This document shows, piece by piece, positions 34,537-43,963 of a stretch of DNA of 64,000 bases (position 1 is the first letter of the stretch; the number at the start of each line of letters is the position of its first letter). The stretch lies in NCBI RefSeq assembly GCF_008973665.1, contig NZ_WACP01000011.1, forward strand, positions 186,001-250,000. Direction: 5' to 3'. A model generated the notes under the pieces. That model did no database searches. It was not told the origin of the DNA and saw only the letters and a program-made list of their open reading frames with translations. Both the position numbers and the translations under genes were made by a program. This DNA is from Paenibacillus tengchongensis (lineage in GTDB: Bacteria > Bacillota > Bacilli > Paenibacillales > Paenibacillaceae).

Positions 34537-36408
34537 CTATTGTTCCGCGTTTGTATTAATGACTCCTTTAATCCTTCTAACTCCAGCAGCAGAGGATTGT
34601 TCTTTTTTAATACTGAACTTTCCTAAGTTTGTTGTATCTTCTACATGAGGTCCACCACATACTTCTCGACTCCATACTTTTCCTTCGTTATCTTTGATTG
34701 TATACACCTTAACGATATCCGGATATTTATCCCAAAAATTCCCTTCGACATTACTTTCTTTCGCTTCAAGTTTAGGCAGTTCTGAAATATAGGTAACTGC
34801 TTTTGATGAAATAGCATCATTCACATACTTTTCCACCTTAGCTAATTGCTCTGGCGTAAGTTTTTCATCATGGTTGAAGTCAAACCGTAATCGTTCTGAA
34901 GTAATATTACTTCCTTGTTGATGAACATGATCACCTAGAACTTTCCTTAAACCAGCGAGTAATAAATGAGATACCGTATGCAGCGCTGTTGTTTCTGTTG
35001 AATGTTCAGCTAATCCACCTTTAAATTTACCCGCAGAAGCAGTTCTGCTCTTTTCAGCATGCTTCTTTGCCGCCTCTATATAAGACGCCTTGTCCTCCAT
35101 GCTATATCCACTTTCAGTTAGAAACTCTTCTGTCAACTCCAAGGGAAACCCATATGTTTCGTAAAAATAAAAGGCATCTGCACCTGTAACTTTACCCTTA
35201 TTTTTAAGATGTTTTTGTATTTCAAATTCGCCTTGCTGTAAAGTTCTATAGAAAAGATTTTCTTCCTTATTGACTATTTCGATAACTTTCTTTTTATTAC
35301 CGATCAAATCTTCATAAGCTGTTGCTTCATCTATATAAACTTCAGACAACTCACCCACAAAACTTCCTTGTATACCTATTTTTTTACCTGCACGAATCGC
35401 CCTTCTTAATAACCTTCTTGTTATGTACCCTGCATCACTATTAGCTGGCTCCGCACCATCATTAATTAGAAAAGTAGCCGCTCTTACATGATCAAGTATG
35501 ATTCTAAACGACTTTAAATCGTCAGCATATTGTTTACCACTTAACTCCATCAATTTTTTCTTGGGATTAAGGAAGAAAGCCGTATTATAAATATCCTTGT
35601 CACCATTAAGGGCTGTTGCAACCCTTTCTAATCCGCCTCCATAATCAATATTGGGATTTTGCATTTTTACAAATCCTGCGTCTCCTTTTTTGTAACACAT
35701 AAATACGTTGTTCCCAATTTCTAAAAACCTCTCGCTTACAGAAGCAGGATGATCCAGTGGATCACCGCCTGGTTCAAGATCATAGAACATTTCACTGTCA
35801 GGCCCACCCGGTTCACCAACAGGCATATGGAGTGGACTTCCTGCTCGACTCCACCAATTTTCTTTTTCATCGTACAAGAATATTTTTCCACCTCTAGAAG
35901 CCCCATATTGATAGGGATCATCTTCAATGACAGGTTCTATGCCCACTGATTTAAATTTTTCTGACCAGATTTGAATGGCTTCCGTATCTTTCTGTATATT
36001 CAAATCATCACTTCCTATAAAAGCACTGATATACAGCCTGCCAGGATCAATTCCTAATTCGTTAATATGCCAATTCCAAATGGCATCGATTTGCTTTTTC
36101 TTATAGTTATTTTCATTTGCTTTAAATTCCCATCGACCTATCATTTCAAAAAATGTCAGATGCGACGTATCTCCTACTTCATCAATATCCACTGTCCTTA
36201 AACACTTCTGAATATTAGCAATCTCATTACCTATCGGATGCTTTTCCCCCAATAAATATGGAACCATAGGTTGCATTCCGCTTCCTGTAAACAACGTTGA
36301 GGGATCATTTTCTGGTAACAAGCCAGAAGAGGGCACTTGGCTAGCCCCTATTCCTTTCATAAAATCAATATAAGATTTTCTTAACTCATCTGGTGTCATT
36401 TTCACCAT
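34537..36408 (-). CDS. Short alanyl-tRNA synthetase, T-box regulated second copy
   Basis: A protein of about 624 residues from the ATG at 36406-36408 (after GGAGGTATTGAGC). It has the class II catalytic core (SGLLPENDPSTLFTGSGMQ and HLTFFEMIGRWEFKANE) and the tRNA-recognition part. The editing domain has HTVSH and CGGPH as metal ligands. It stops after the editing domain, so the usual C-terminal C-Ala/oligomerisation domain of standard 870-residue AlaRS is missing. The gene is AT-rich against its neighbours and probably acquired. A T-box leader upstream indicates induction by uncharged tRNA. Attachment of Ala to tRNA-Ala is inferred; the normal AlaRS presumably lies elsewhere. Confidence 0.85.
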   Translation of the reverse strand: MVKMTPDELRKSYIDFMKGIGASQVPSSGLLPENDPSTLFTGSGMQPMVPYLLGEKHPIGNEIANIQKCLRTVDIDEVGDTSHLTFFEMIGRWEFKANENNYKKKQIDAIWNWHINELGIDPGRLYISAFIGSDDLNIQKDTEAIQIWSEKFKSVGIEPVIEDDPYQYGASRGGKIFLYDEKENWWSRAGSPLHMPVGEPGGPDSEMFYDLEPGGDPLDHPASVSERFLEIGNNVFMCYKKGDAGFVKMQNPNIDYGGGLERVATALNGDKDIYNTAFFLNPKKKLMELSGKQYADDLKSFRIILDHVRAATFLINDGAEPANSDAGYITRRLLRRAIRAGKKIGIQGSFVGELSEVYIDEATAYEDLIGNKKKVIEIVNKEENLFYRTLQQGEFEIQKHLKNKGKVTGADAFYFYETYGFPLELTEEFLTESGYSMEDKASYIEAAKKHAEKSRTASAGKFKGGLAEHSTETTALHTVSHLLLAGLRKVLGDHVHQQGSNITSERLRFDFNHDEKLTPEQLAKVEKYVNDAISSKAVTYISELPKLEAKESNVEGNFWDKYPDIVKVYTIKDNEGKVWSREVCGGPHVEDTTNLGKFSIKKEQSSAAGVRRIKGVINTNAEQ

Positions 36409-36462
36409 GCTCAATACCTCCATTTCAATTATTATTTTCAAACGAGAAAAAATAAAACAAAA

Positions 36463-36745
36463 AAGCCCTAAGGTGACATATTTCTTGTCAACTTAGGGCG
36501 AACTATTATGTCCGTGTTACCACCTAATTTCAGATTTCTCTGCACTCTATCAATACGGGATATCTCCGATATTGTTTCCGGAATAACGGTGGAACTCCGT
36601 TGAAGCCTACTAAGATTCCTCTGTTCGGTTCACAGCTCCGAGACTGCTTCACTATTAGATCAATGAAGATTCGCACCAACCATCTTCTCTCTGTGAGATC
36701 CCTAATAGCTACTATTTCTCATCATAGCCTTTTCGTTTTAAGTTA
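36463..36745 (-). promoter_or_regulatory. T-box riboswitch leader of the AlaRS gene
   Basis: On the minus strand TTAGGTGGTAACACGG (36512-36527) matches the conserved T-box sequence. It is followed by a terminator (GCCCTAA with TTAGGGC, 36465-36499, then six T residues). About 220 bases of structured leader precede it. The specifier codon cannot be fixed reliably by eye; an alanine (GCN) codon is expected from the gene. Confidence 0.88.
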
Positions 36746-36750
36746 AACCA

Positions 36751-36779
36751 ATGCTATCACACTCAATTCGCTCCGTCAA
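36751..36779 (-). promoter_or_regulatory. Predicted sigma-A promoter of the T-box leader
   Basis: TTGACG (36774-36779) and TAGCAT (36751-36756) on the minus strand, spaced 17 bases apart, just upstream of the leader. Confidence 0.65.
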
Positions 36780-36937
36780 TTAACATTTATGTTAAATTCT
36801 TAGAAAGTCACGCTGTTCCATGGAGATGTTTCCTTTCGCATCATTTGGTTTCGCACCTCCCTGTCCCCAGTCGCTTAATACTGCATCAGCGGAATTTTTC
36901 CTTCTACAGAGCATAAAAGTTTAATTTTAATAAAAAT

Positions 36938-36966
36938 AGGTCTGCCCATTTATAGGGTAGACCTTT
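36938..36966. terminator. Terminator after the aminotransferase operon
   Basis: AGGTCTGCCC and its near-complement GGGTAGACCT, with T runs on both sides. It ends the tpa-like operon on the minus strand. Confidence 0.75.
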
Positions 36967-36977
36967 TTTCTCTATCA

Positions 36978-38333
36978 TCACAGACTGTAAATTGCTTCTT
37001 TAATTGTATTTATCAAAAAAACAAGGTCATCTTCCGCAGAAGAGAGCGGAGGGGCAATGATGAGCACGTTACTGAAGCCTGGAACAGTCTCCCCATTTCT
37101 TCCTATGATGATGCCCTTTTGCTTACAAGCAGCAATAACTTGACTCATGACGGCTTCGGATATGGGCATCTTTGTCTCTTTATTCTCAACGAGTTCAATA
37201 CCATACAGGAAGCCTACGCCGCGGACTTCCCCTACGTTCGGATGGGAAATTAGTTTATGAAGACGTCCTAGAATTTGTTGGCCGTAATGGTCCACTCTCG
37301 AGACGATATTTTCTCTCTCGATAATTTCGATGTTCTTCCGTGCCACCGCACAAGAGGCAGGGTGACCGCCGTATGTGGACACATGCCGAAACGATTGATT
37401 CGGTCCCGTTCCTTTGAATTTGTCGTAGATTTCTTCCTTGACGGACGTCGCACCAAGCGGAAGATAGCCACTTGTCAGCCCTTTTGCCATCGTGATGATG
37501 TCCGGCTGTACTCCTTCAAAGTGCATGAATCCGAACATCTTGCCTGTACGCCCATAGCCAGACACCACTTCATCCATAATGAGAAGCACATCGTATTTCT
37601 TGCAAATCTCCGCGACGCGTTGCAGATAACCATCCGTAGGTATGATAACGCCACCGCCGGAGATGAACGGCTCCATAATGACTGCCGCGATCGTGCCTGC
37701 TCCTTCCCAGATGATCGTCTGCTCCAGCATATCCGCTGCTTTCATATCCGCGTCTGCCGTATCGCCGAACATCGAACGATACCTATACGGAGGCTCCACA
37801 TGCAGGAAACCGGGTGCTGGAGGATCATAGTGGAAGCGTCGATTGGCCTGTGCTGTAGCACTTAAGGCTCCCAGCGTACTGCCATGGTAAGCCCGGAAAC
37901 GGGAGATGAATTTGTACTTTCCGGGATTACCGTTCTGCGCATGATATTGCCGGGCGATTTTAAAGGCGGTCTCATTAGCCTCGGATCCGCTATTGGAAAA
38001 GAACGTCTTGTAATTCCCTCCTCCCAGTAGTTCGCTGATCTTGGCAGAAAGCTCGATTGCCGGTTCATGGCTCAAAGTTAACGGAGAATAGGATAACTTC
38101 ATCATCTGTTCAGCAGCCGCTTCAACGATTTCCCGTCTCCCATGGCCCAGATTCAAGCACCACAGCCCTGAGACCCCATCGAAATAGCGGTGGCCTTCGG
38201 TATCATAGAACCAAGAACCTTCCCCAGACGCAGCGATCATAGGACTTTGATTTCCCGAGTCTTTATACAACGCATGCCACAGATAGTTTTTGTCTTTCTC
38301 AATCAGTTCCAGTTGCTTGTCTCCAATGCTCAT
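36978..38333 (-). CDS. tpa: Class III aminotransferase, Tpa-like (taurine-pyruvate type)
   Basis: A 451-residue PLP enzyme. The opening KDKNYLWHALYKDSGNQSP, then SGLWCLNLGHGRREI, the PLP region SNSGSEANETAFKIARQYH, and IIPTDGYLQRVAEICKKYDV match taurine:pyruvate aminotransferase as I remember it from Bilophila. The PLP Lys is in ITMAKGLTSGYLPLG. The expected reaction is taurine (or a similar omega-amino acid) plus pyruvate giving sulfoacetaldehyde plus alanine. Beta-alanine:pyruvate aminotransferase is the main alternative. It lies last in an operon with alanine dehydrogenase, an exporter and an aldehyde dehydrogenase. Confidence 0.75.
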   Translation of the reverse strand: MSIGDKQLELIEKDKNYLWHALYKDSGNQSPMIAASGEGSWFYDTEGHRYFDGVSGLWCLNLGHGRREIVEAAAEQMMKLSYSPLTLSHEPAIELSAKISELLGGGNYKTFFSNSGSEANETAFKIARQYHAQNGNPGKYKFISRFRAYHGSTLGALSATAQANRRFHYDPPAPGFLHVEPPYRYRSMFGDTADADMKAADMLEQTIIWEGAGTIAAVIMEPFISGGGVIIPTDGYLQRVAEICKKYDVLLIMDEVVSGYGRTGKMFGFMHFEGVQPDIITMAKGLTSGYLPLGATSVKEEIYDKFKGTGPNQSFRHVSTYGGHPASCAVARKNIEIIERENIVSRVDHYGQQILGRLHKLISHPNVGEVRGVGFLYGIELVENKETKMPISEAVMSQVIAACKQKGIIIGRNGETVPGFSNVLIIAPPLSSAEDDLVFLINTIKEAIYSL

Positions 38334-38362
38334 TACAATCTCCCCTTCTGTTATATTCGGAC

Positions 38363-39493
38363 TCAGGATACAGATTCCTGCGCGACAAGCTTAGCTAACG
38401 GTGTATAAGGTACTCTCAGCTCTTGGGCAACGGCTTTAAATGTCACAGCCCCTTGGAACGTATTCACGCCTTTCGCAATGGAAGGATTATGGAGTACCGC
38501 TTCTTCAAATCCGCTATTCGCAATATAAAGTCCATATTGACTCGTTACATTGGCCAAGGCGTAAGTTGATGTACGGGCAACAGCTCCCGGCATGTTGGCC
38601 ACGGCATAGTGAACGACGCCGTGCTTTACATAGGTGGGCTGATCGTGAGTAGTTGTATGATCCACGGTCGCGATAGATCCGCCTTGATCGATAGCAACGT
38701 CAACGACGACAGAACCCGGCTCCATTTCCTTGATCATGGCTTCGGTAACAAGTTGCGGCGCTCTGGCTCCTGGTATCAAGACTGCGCCAATCAAGAGATC
38801 AGCCCGTTTGACCTCTTCAGCAATATGGAATCGGTCGGAGATAACGGTCTGCACTCTCCCTTCAAAAAGATCGTCAAGCTGTCTCAGTCTCTCAGGATTA
38901 ACGTCCAGGATAGTAACGTTCGCTCCTAATCCGAGTGCCATTCTTGCCGCATTCGTCCCTACAACGCCACCTCCAATAATAACGACGTTAGCTGCTTTAA
39001 CACCAGGCACTCCGCTGAGCAGAATTCCCTTCCCGCCCTGAAACTTTTCCAGAGAATGCACTCCGACCTGAACGGACATTCTGCCCGCCACCTCGCTCAT
39101 CGGCGTCAAGAGTGGTAAACTTCCGTTATCCAATTGAATAGTCTCGTACGCAATCGAGGTTACCTTCTTCGTGATAAGTTCCCGTGTAAGATCCGGCTCT
39201 GCGGCAAGATGCAGATACGTAAACAAAATCATCCCTTGTCGGAAGTAGTTGTATTCTTCTTTCTGTGGCTCTTTTACCTTCATAACCATCTCGGCCGACC
39301 AAGCTATGCTCGCAGCAGAAACTATTCTAGCTCCTGCATTTATATAGGCTTCATTCGTAATTCCACTGCCTAGTCCAGCGTTATCTTCAATCCATACTTC
39401 GTGACCCGCGCTGACGAAGGAGAAAACACCAGCCGGTGTTATCGCAACCCGGTTTTCGTTATTTTTAATTTCTTTTGGTACGCCGATAATCAT
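38363..39493 (-). CDS. ald: Alanine dehydrogenase
   Basis: A 376-residue enzyme. MIIGVPKEIKNNENRVAITP is the standard N-terminus of alanine dehydrogenase, the Rossmann motif is VVIIGGGVVGTNAARMALG, and the catalytic His is in YLHLAAEPDL. It converts L-alanine to pyruvate and ammonium with NAD. Next to the Tpa-like aminotransferase it would regenerate pyruvate and release the amino group as ammonium, giving a nitrogen-scavenging cycle. It starts at an ATG after GAGAGGTG. Confidence 0.96.
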   Translation of the reverse strand: MIIGVPKEIKNNENRVAITPAGVFSFVSAGHEVWIEDNAGLGSGITNEAYINAGARIVSAASIAWSAEMVMKVKEPQKEEYNYFRQGMILFTYLHLAAEPDLTRELITKKVTSIAYETIQLDNGSLPLLTPMSEVAGRMSVQVGVHSLEKFQGGKGILLSGVPGVKAANVVIIGGGVVGTNAARMALGLGANVTILDVNPERLRQLDDLFEGRVQTVISDRFHIAEEVKRADLLIGAVLIPGARAPQLVTEAMIKEMEPGSVVVDVAIDQGGSIATVDHTTTHDQPTYVKHGVVHYAVANMPGAVARTSTYALANVTSQYGLYIANSGFEEAVLHNPSIAKGVNTFQGAVTFKAVAQELRVPYTPLAKLVAQESVS

Positions 39494-39520
39494 AGTAGTG
39501 TGGCACCTCTCTGAGTAGAT

Positions 39521-40276
39521 TTAAAAAATCAATAAAATCCCGGTGATAAAGATGATGGTATGAACTACTAAATAGAAGGATCTTTCAGTAATCTTGTCGT
39601 TTAACCGTTTACCTATATAACCGCCAGCATAGATGAATGGCACAAACAGCAGGACAAGCAGGAGATTTTGAAACGACAAAACGCCCAACATTAGATAAGA
39701 AACCACCTTCACCGTATCCATTACCGCCAGAAGCATAGCGATGTTCGCTGTAAACTGCTGTTTACCTACCGATGAATCGCGTAAAAACAATAAGATCAAG
39801 GGCAGTCCGCCCGAGTTCGCTGTTGCACCGACGAAGCCGGAGGTAGTGGCCCCAAGCTGATGGATCACAGTTTTCGTTTTGCTGTGTTTTTCCGGGGTAT
39901 CTTTTTCAGACATTCGCTTCCATTTTCGAACCCACAGTAGCAGTACCCCCATGACTATAGCACCGATACCAATAGCCGGCTTCAGGACCTGCTCATCGAC
40001 GTAGGCTAACATCAAAGTTCCTGCCGCAGTTCCAACCATCCCCATTGGTAGCATCCTCACGACCACCTTCCATTGGATGGAATTTCGATGAACCCGTGCT
40101 CCTGTAAAATTGCTGAACCATAGGATAGGAGCAAGCAGTGTCGTCGCCGTTGTAGAAGTAACAAAGAGGGTTAAAATGGGATTCAGCAGCATTCCTGCTC
40201 CAAAGCCGAAGCCAGCTTTCGCCAGACCGCTCAGTACCGCAAACAGAAGGAGCACCGCCCCGAGACTAACGCTCAT
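39521..40276 (-). CDS. TauE/SafE-type sulfonate or organic-acid exporter
   Basis: A 251-residue membrane protein with about eight helices in two repeats (AVLSGLAKAGFGFGAGMLLN and NSGGLPLILLFLRDSSVGKQ). It belongs to the TauE/SafE family, which exports sulfite, sulfoacetate and related anions. It sits between ald and the aldehyde dehydrogenase, with gaps of 27 and 33 bases. In a taurine pathway it would export sulfoacetate. Confidence 0.85.
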   Translation of the reverse strand: MSVSLGAVLLLFAVLSGLAKAGFGFGAGMLLNPILTLFVTSTTATTLLAPILWFSNFTGARVHRNSIQWKVVVRMLPMGMVGTAAGTLMLAYVDEQVLKPAIGIGAIVMGVLLLWVRKWKRMSEKDTPEKHSKTKTVIHQLGATTSGFVGATANSGGLPLILLFLRDSSVGKQQFTANIAMLLAVMDTVKVVSYLMLGVLSFQNLLLVLLFVPFIYAGGYIGKRLNDKITERSFYLVVHTIIFITGILLIF

Positions 40277-40309
40277 TCTTCCTCAGCCCCTCTGCCGCCG
40301 TTCAACAGT

Positions 40310-41728
40310 TCAAGCCCGTACATAAACGGTTTTCCATTCCGTATAGAACAGGATGGCATGGCTCCCCTGTTCGCGAAAACCGCCAATGCCCGTCGCCTTG
40401 ATGCCTCCGAACGGCATTTGTGGTTCGCTGTAAGTGGAGGGAATATTAACGTGTACAAGCCCGGATTCGATCTCATCGACGTACTCCATTGCTGAAGCAA
40501 TGTCCTTCGTATATATGCTTGAAGATAACCCATATTCAATGGAGTTGCAGAGCTTCAAGCATTCCTTAAGGTCGGAGAACTGAAGGAGAGCAAGTACTGG
40601 TCCAAAGACTTCTTCATTGGCGATCGTCATTTCTTGGGTCACTCGGTCAAACAACTTCGGTTTGATGAAGTAACCGTTCTTGGCCCATTCAGCTTTCGGT
40701 TCATCTTCACCGTAAAGAAGTACGGCACCTTCTGATTTTGCGATCTCAATATATCTCAGAATAGTATCGTATTGCCGCTGATCAACAACAGGACCAATAA
40801 TTGATGATTCATCCGTTGGTAGTCCAACCTTGACATTCTCTAGTGTGCGGACCATCTGATCACGGAATTTGTCATACACTGATTCGTGTACAAAGATCCG
40901 ACTGGTTGCGGTGCAGCGCTGCCCCGCATCGAGAAGTCCACCTGATACGATATCCTGGCAAGCCCGTTCCAAATCCGCATCCTGCAGGATGATAAAGGGA
41001 TTCTTTCCACCCGTCTCTGCCTGAAATCGAATGCCTCGTGGAGCAAGTACTTTATGAATTGTCCTCCCTGTTTGAGTCGAGCCCGTAAACGTGACTGCTT
41101 TAATTAGCTTGTTCTCTGCAAACACTTCACTGACAAGTGGCCCGTCTGCAATCAGCATCACGACCAGGTTACGTGGCAATCCTGCTTCCTCCAAGAGCTC
41201 AACGAACTTCCGGGAAATGATTAGCGACTGAGGCGCCGGCTTCCACACGATACCATTGCCTGCGACTAGCGCTGGAGCAATCTTCCATACAGGAATTGCT
41301 AGAGGCACGTTCCACGGCGTAATAACTCCAACCGTTCCCACGGGCTGCTGCTTTGTATAGCTGAAAATTCCAGGCTGTCGTGAAGGAATCGTTTCTCCTT
41401 TCATGCGATATCCTTCGCCTGCAAAAAAACGTAAAAACGAAATGCTTCGCTGAATCTCACCAATTCCATCCCTTAAGCATTTGCCGACTTCCTCTGTGAC
41501 TAATCTTCCCCACTCATCCAATCGATCTTCCAGCAGTTGAGCAATCTTAAATAGGAACTCCCCCCGAATGGGAGCGGGCGTTCGACTCCAATCTTTCTGC
41601 GCCTCCGAAGCTACGATAATGGCATTCTCAATTCCTTCCTTGCTCATCGTCTCGAACTCGGCAAGGATTTGCTTCGTTGAGGGATTGATTGAATACATTT
41701 TTTCACTCTGTCTCAAAGAATTAGCCAT
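40310..41728 (-). CDS. NAD(P)-dependent aldehyde dehydrogenase
   Basis: A 472-residue enzyme. The catalytic Glu lies in AETGGKNPFIIL and the catalytic Cys in LLDAGQRCTATSR. The cofactor region is GSTQTGRTIH, and KPKLFDRVTQEMTIANEEVFG is a standard ALDH block. In this operon the natural substrate would be sulfoacetaldehyde from the aminotransferase, as for SafD. Succinate- or malonate-semialdehyde are alternatives. The ATG follows GAGGGAATAAG. It is the first gene of its operon and a TnrA box precedes it. Confidence 0.88.
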   Translation of the reverse strand: MANSLRQSEKMYSINPSTKQILAEFETMSKEGIENAIIVASEAQKDWSRTPAPIRGEFLFKIAQLLEDRLDEWGRLVTEEVGKCLRDGIGEIQRSISFLRFFAGEGYRMKGETIPSRQPGIFSYTKQQPVGTVGVITPWNVPLAIPVWKIAPALVAGNGIVWKPAPQSLIISRKFVELLEEAGLPRNLVVMLIADGPLVSEVFAENKLIKAVTFTGSTQTGRTIHKVLAPRGIRFQAETGGKNPFIILQDADLERACQDIVSGGLLDAGQRCTATSRIFVHESVYDKFRDQMVRTLENVKVGLPTDESSIIGPVVDQRQYDTILRYIEIAKSEGAVLLYGEDEPKAEWAKNGYFIKPKLFDRVTQEMTIANEEVFGPVLALLQFSDLKECLKLCNSIEYGLSSSIYTKDIASAMEYVDEIESGLVHVNIPSTYSEPQMPFGGIKATGIGGFREQGSHAILFYTEWKTVYVRA

Positions 41729-41741
41729 CTTATTCCCTCAC

Positions 41742-41761
41742 TTGTAATGATGTATTTACAA
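41742..41761. promoter_or_regulatory. Inverted repeat, candidate GntR operator
   Basis: TTGTAATGATGTATTTACAA has perfect TTGTAA/TTACAA arms eight bases apart. It lies between the promoter and the aldehyde dehydrogenase start, next to a GntR-family regulator gene. Confidence 0.45.
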
Positions 41762-41777
41762 CTATAACTATGCAATC

Positions 41778-41829
41778 ATTATAATAGGCCCGAATTAGTT
41801 TTTTTAAAGTTTTGTCAGAATATCTAACA
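41778..41829 (-). promoter_or_regulatory. TnrA/GlnR box and promoter of the aldehyde dehydrogenase operon
   Basis: TGTCAGAATATCTAACA (41813-41829) matches TGTNA-N7-TNACA exactly. On the minus strand a TATAAT (41778-41783) puts the start of transcription near 41771, so the box is centred about 50 bases upstream, the distance typical of TnrA activation. Confidence 0.75.
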
Positions 41830-41882
41830 TAATTTTTCTGAATAGATAAGTGATAAACACGCTCCCTATACTTGACCGCACT

Positions 41883-42668
41883 CTAAAAGTGGATTTGTTC
41901 GAATGACATTATCCCTTCTTGCAACAAAGCAGCAGGAGTTTTAATCGATTGTTCGATAGTAAACCGGAATCGATTTCCAAGATGTAGAGCCTTATACTTC
42001 TCGATAGGTATCTTCTTCTCGTTGTAGGCAACTCCACTGCAAAGCATCATAGGAGAACCGTCTTCGACTTGAAGTAATTCAGCTTCTTCCGGTAACGCCG
42101 AGACCGCCTGGAAGGACTGTGTGGAGCCGTTCGCAATAAGCCCTCTTTTTTCAAATAGAACATATAACGGTATTCCTTCAAGATCCTCTTGCAGTAAATC
42201 GGGATAGAGTTCACAAGGAATGAAGGATGTACGGATGGCTAAAGGTTCATCGTTGGCCAGGCGAAGGCGAACAATCTCGAACACATGACTACCGTACTTG
42301 ATCTTTAGCTCTGAAGCCAGTTTATCGGACGCTTGCACAATGCGATTACTAATTAATTTCGCGCCATGCTTAAGCCCGCTGGCCATCATCTCCTCAGCGA
42401 AAGTGGTGAACACATTTGCATTCCCCGTAATGATCGGGGAAGAGACGAAGGTACCCAGACCTCTTTTCTTAACAAGGTAGCCTTCTTGCACGAGTTCTCC
42501 GATCGCTTGTCTAACCGTTGGTCGACTGATACCGTATTGTTCGGCCAAATCTAACTCCGAAGGGATCTTGTTGCCCTTCTCTAAAACTCCGCTATTTATC
42601 TGGTTCAGTATATATTCCTTTAGCTGGGAATAGTAAGGTAACTTACTGTTTAGATCAATCATAGTCAT
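41883..42668 (-). CDS. GntR/HutC family regulator with UTRA domain
   Basis: A 261-residue regulator. A winged helix (SGVLEKGNKIPSELDLAEQY, then GISRPTVRQAIGELVQEGYL) is followed by a UTRA ligand domain from about 85 (FEIVRLRLANDEPLAIRTSF). Its ATG overlaps the MFS stop. It is the last gene of the amidohydrolase-MFS-gntR unit and adjacent to the aldehyde dehydrogenase operon, which it may control in response to the imported substrate. Confidence 0.92.
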   Translation of the reverse strand: MTMIDLNSKLPYYSQLKEYILNQINSGVLEKGNKIPSELDLAEQYGISRPTVRQAIGELVQEGYLVKKRGLGTFVSSPIITGNANVFTTFAEEMMASGLKHGAKLISNRIVQASDKLASELKIKYGSHVFEIVRLRLANDEPLAIRTSFIPCELYPDLLQEDLEGIPLYVLFEKRGLIANGSTQSFQAVSALPEEAELLQVEDGSPMMLCSGVAYNEKKIPIEKYKALHLGNRFRFTIEQSIKTPAALLQEGIMSFEQIHF

Positions 42669-43918
42669 CTTCCTTCCTCAGATAATTTCAATATTGCAGC
42701 AGGTTTATTGTTGGATTGCAGAGTTAAGAAAGACATAAAAATCACAAGGCCGAATGTGCACAATAACCAGACTGCACCATCGTAGGAACCATTGAAAAAA
42801 TCAATAATGAGACCCATTCCAAGCGGTGCTGCGAACCCGGCGATTTGGGCTCCAATATTAACAAGCCCGACTGCAGAACCGCTCGTTTCCTCTGGTAAAC
42901 GTTTTATGGGCAGACTATAAATGATGACAGAAAGCCAAGCGGAAAATACTGGAATAAGACATTGGAAGATTATCACTCCTGTGAGTGATTCTGCGCGAAA
43001 CATAAGATAAACCGTGACTGCCAGTCCAACTCCGCTAAATGCTCCAAACCATTTTTCTGTTCCGGTTTTCACTTTATCCATAATAACACCAACGATCGGG
43101 AAAAATGCAACTCCAGTAATTGCTGGTATCATCTGCAATATCCCTAGAGAAGAAAGGCTGATCCCCCGTTCTTTCACCAGATAGGTGGGAATCCAGGAAG
43201 AAGTGCCCCAGCTGATAAAACCATAGCCAAAGGAGGCAATTACGAGCCGCCAGATTAAGGGGTTTTTTAACAAACGTTTAAAGCTCCCTTTGGTTAATTG
43301 TTTCGATGTTGCCATCTGAGTCTCAGATATCCTATAAATATTTTTCACATTCGGCTTTAGAGCAAACCAATACAGAACCGCGATGCAGAGCCCGCATCCA
43401 CCGATGATGATAAACATGGTTCTCCACCCTAACTGAACAAGAAATAAGGTTGTTAGAATTGGCGCAGCGACACCGGCTACCGTCAACGCAGAAAGAAAAA
43501 TCGACATCGCACGTGAACGTCTATTCTCTTCAATGCTTGTCGAAATCAATTTCGAACCTGCAGGAAAAAAACTGCCTTCTGCTATTCCGAATAGAAACCT
43601 AATGATAAGAAGTGCAGTTACCGACCAAGCCAAGCCCGTTAGTCCCGTGAAAAGAGAAAAACCAACGATAGATATAAATAAAATAATTTTTTCACCGAAA
43701 CGATCAGACAGCCAGCCGCCGGGAATTTGCATGATTGCATATCCTAAGAAGAAGATGCTTAGAATGAGACCGTTGGCAGAAGCGTTCAATTGAAACTCAT
43801 CAGATATTTGTACAATGCCATAGTTTATGACGAACCGGTCAAATGAAGAGAACAAGTTTCCTAAAAAAAGTATAAAAATAATCATTTTTGGGTTTGTAAA
43901 GGCTGCCGCTCTACTCAA
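42665..43918 (-). CDS. MFS transporter, ACS/anion:cation symporter-like
   Basis: A 417-residue protein with twelve helices. A TTG at 43916-43918 follows AAGGGGGAAGAGC. Conserved ACS-type blocks are GGWLSDRFGEKIILF and GIAEGSFFPAGSKLIST. Members import organic anions such as glucarate or phthalate. The gene lies between the amidohydrolase and the GntR gene and is a likely importer of the cluster's substrate. Confidence 0.88.
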   Translation of the reverse strand: MSRAAAFTNPKMIIFILFLGNLFSSFDRFVINYGIVQISDEFQLNASANGLILSIFFLGYAIMQIPGGWLSDRFGEKIILFISIVGFSLFTGLTGLAWSVTALLIIRFLFGIAEGSFFPAGSKLISTSIEENRRSRAMSIFLSALTVAGVAAPILTTLFLVQLGWRTMFIIIGGCGLCIAVLYWFALKPNVKNIYRISETQMATSKQLTKGSFKRLLKNPLIWRLVIASFGYGFISWGTSSWIPTYLVKERGISLSSLGILQMIPAITGVAFFPIVGVIMDKVKTGTEKWFGAFSGVGLAVTVYLMFRAESLTGVIIFQCLIPVFSAWLSVIIYSLPIKRLPEETSGSAVGLVNIGAQIAGFAAPLGMGLIIDFFNGSYDGAVWLLCTFGLVIFMSFLTLQSNNKPAAILKLSEEGR

Positions 43919-43963
43919 ATGCTCTTCCCCCTTAAAATAAATATGGTAAATGAGTTCATCTAT

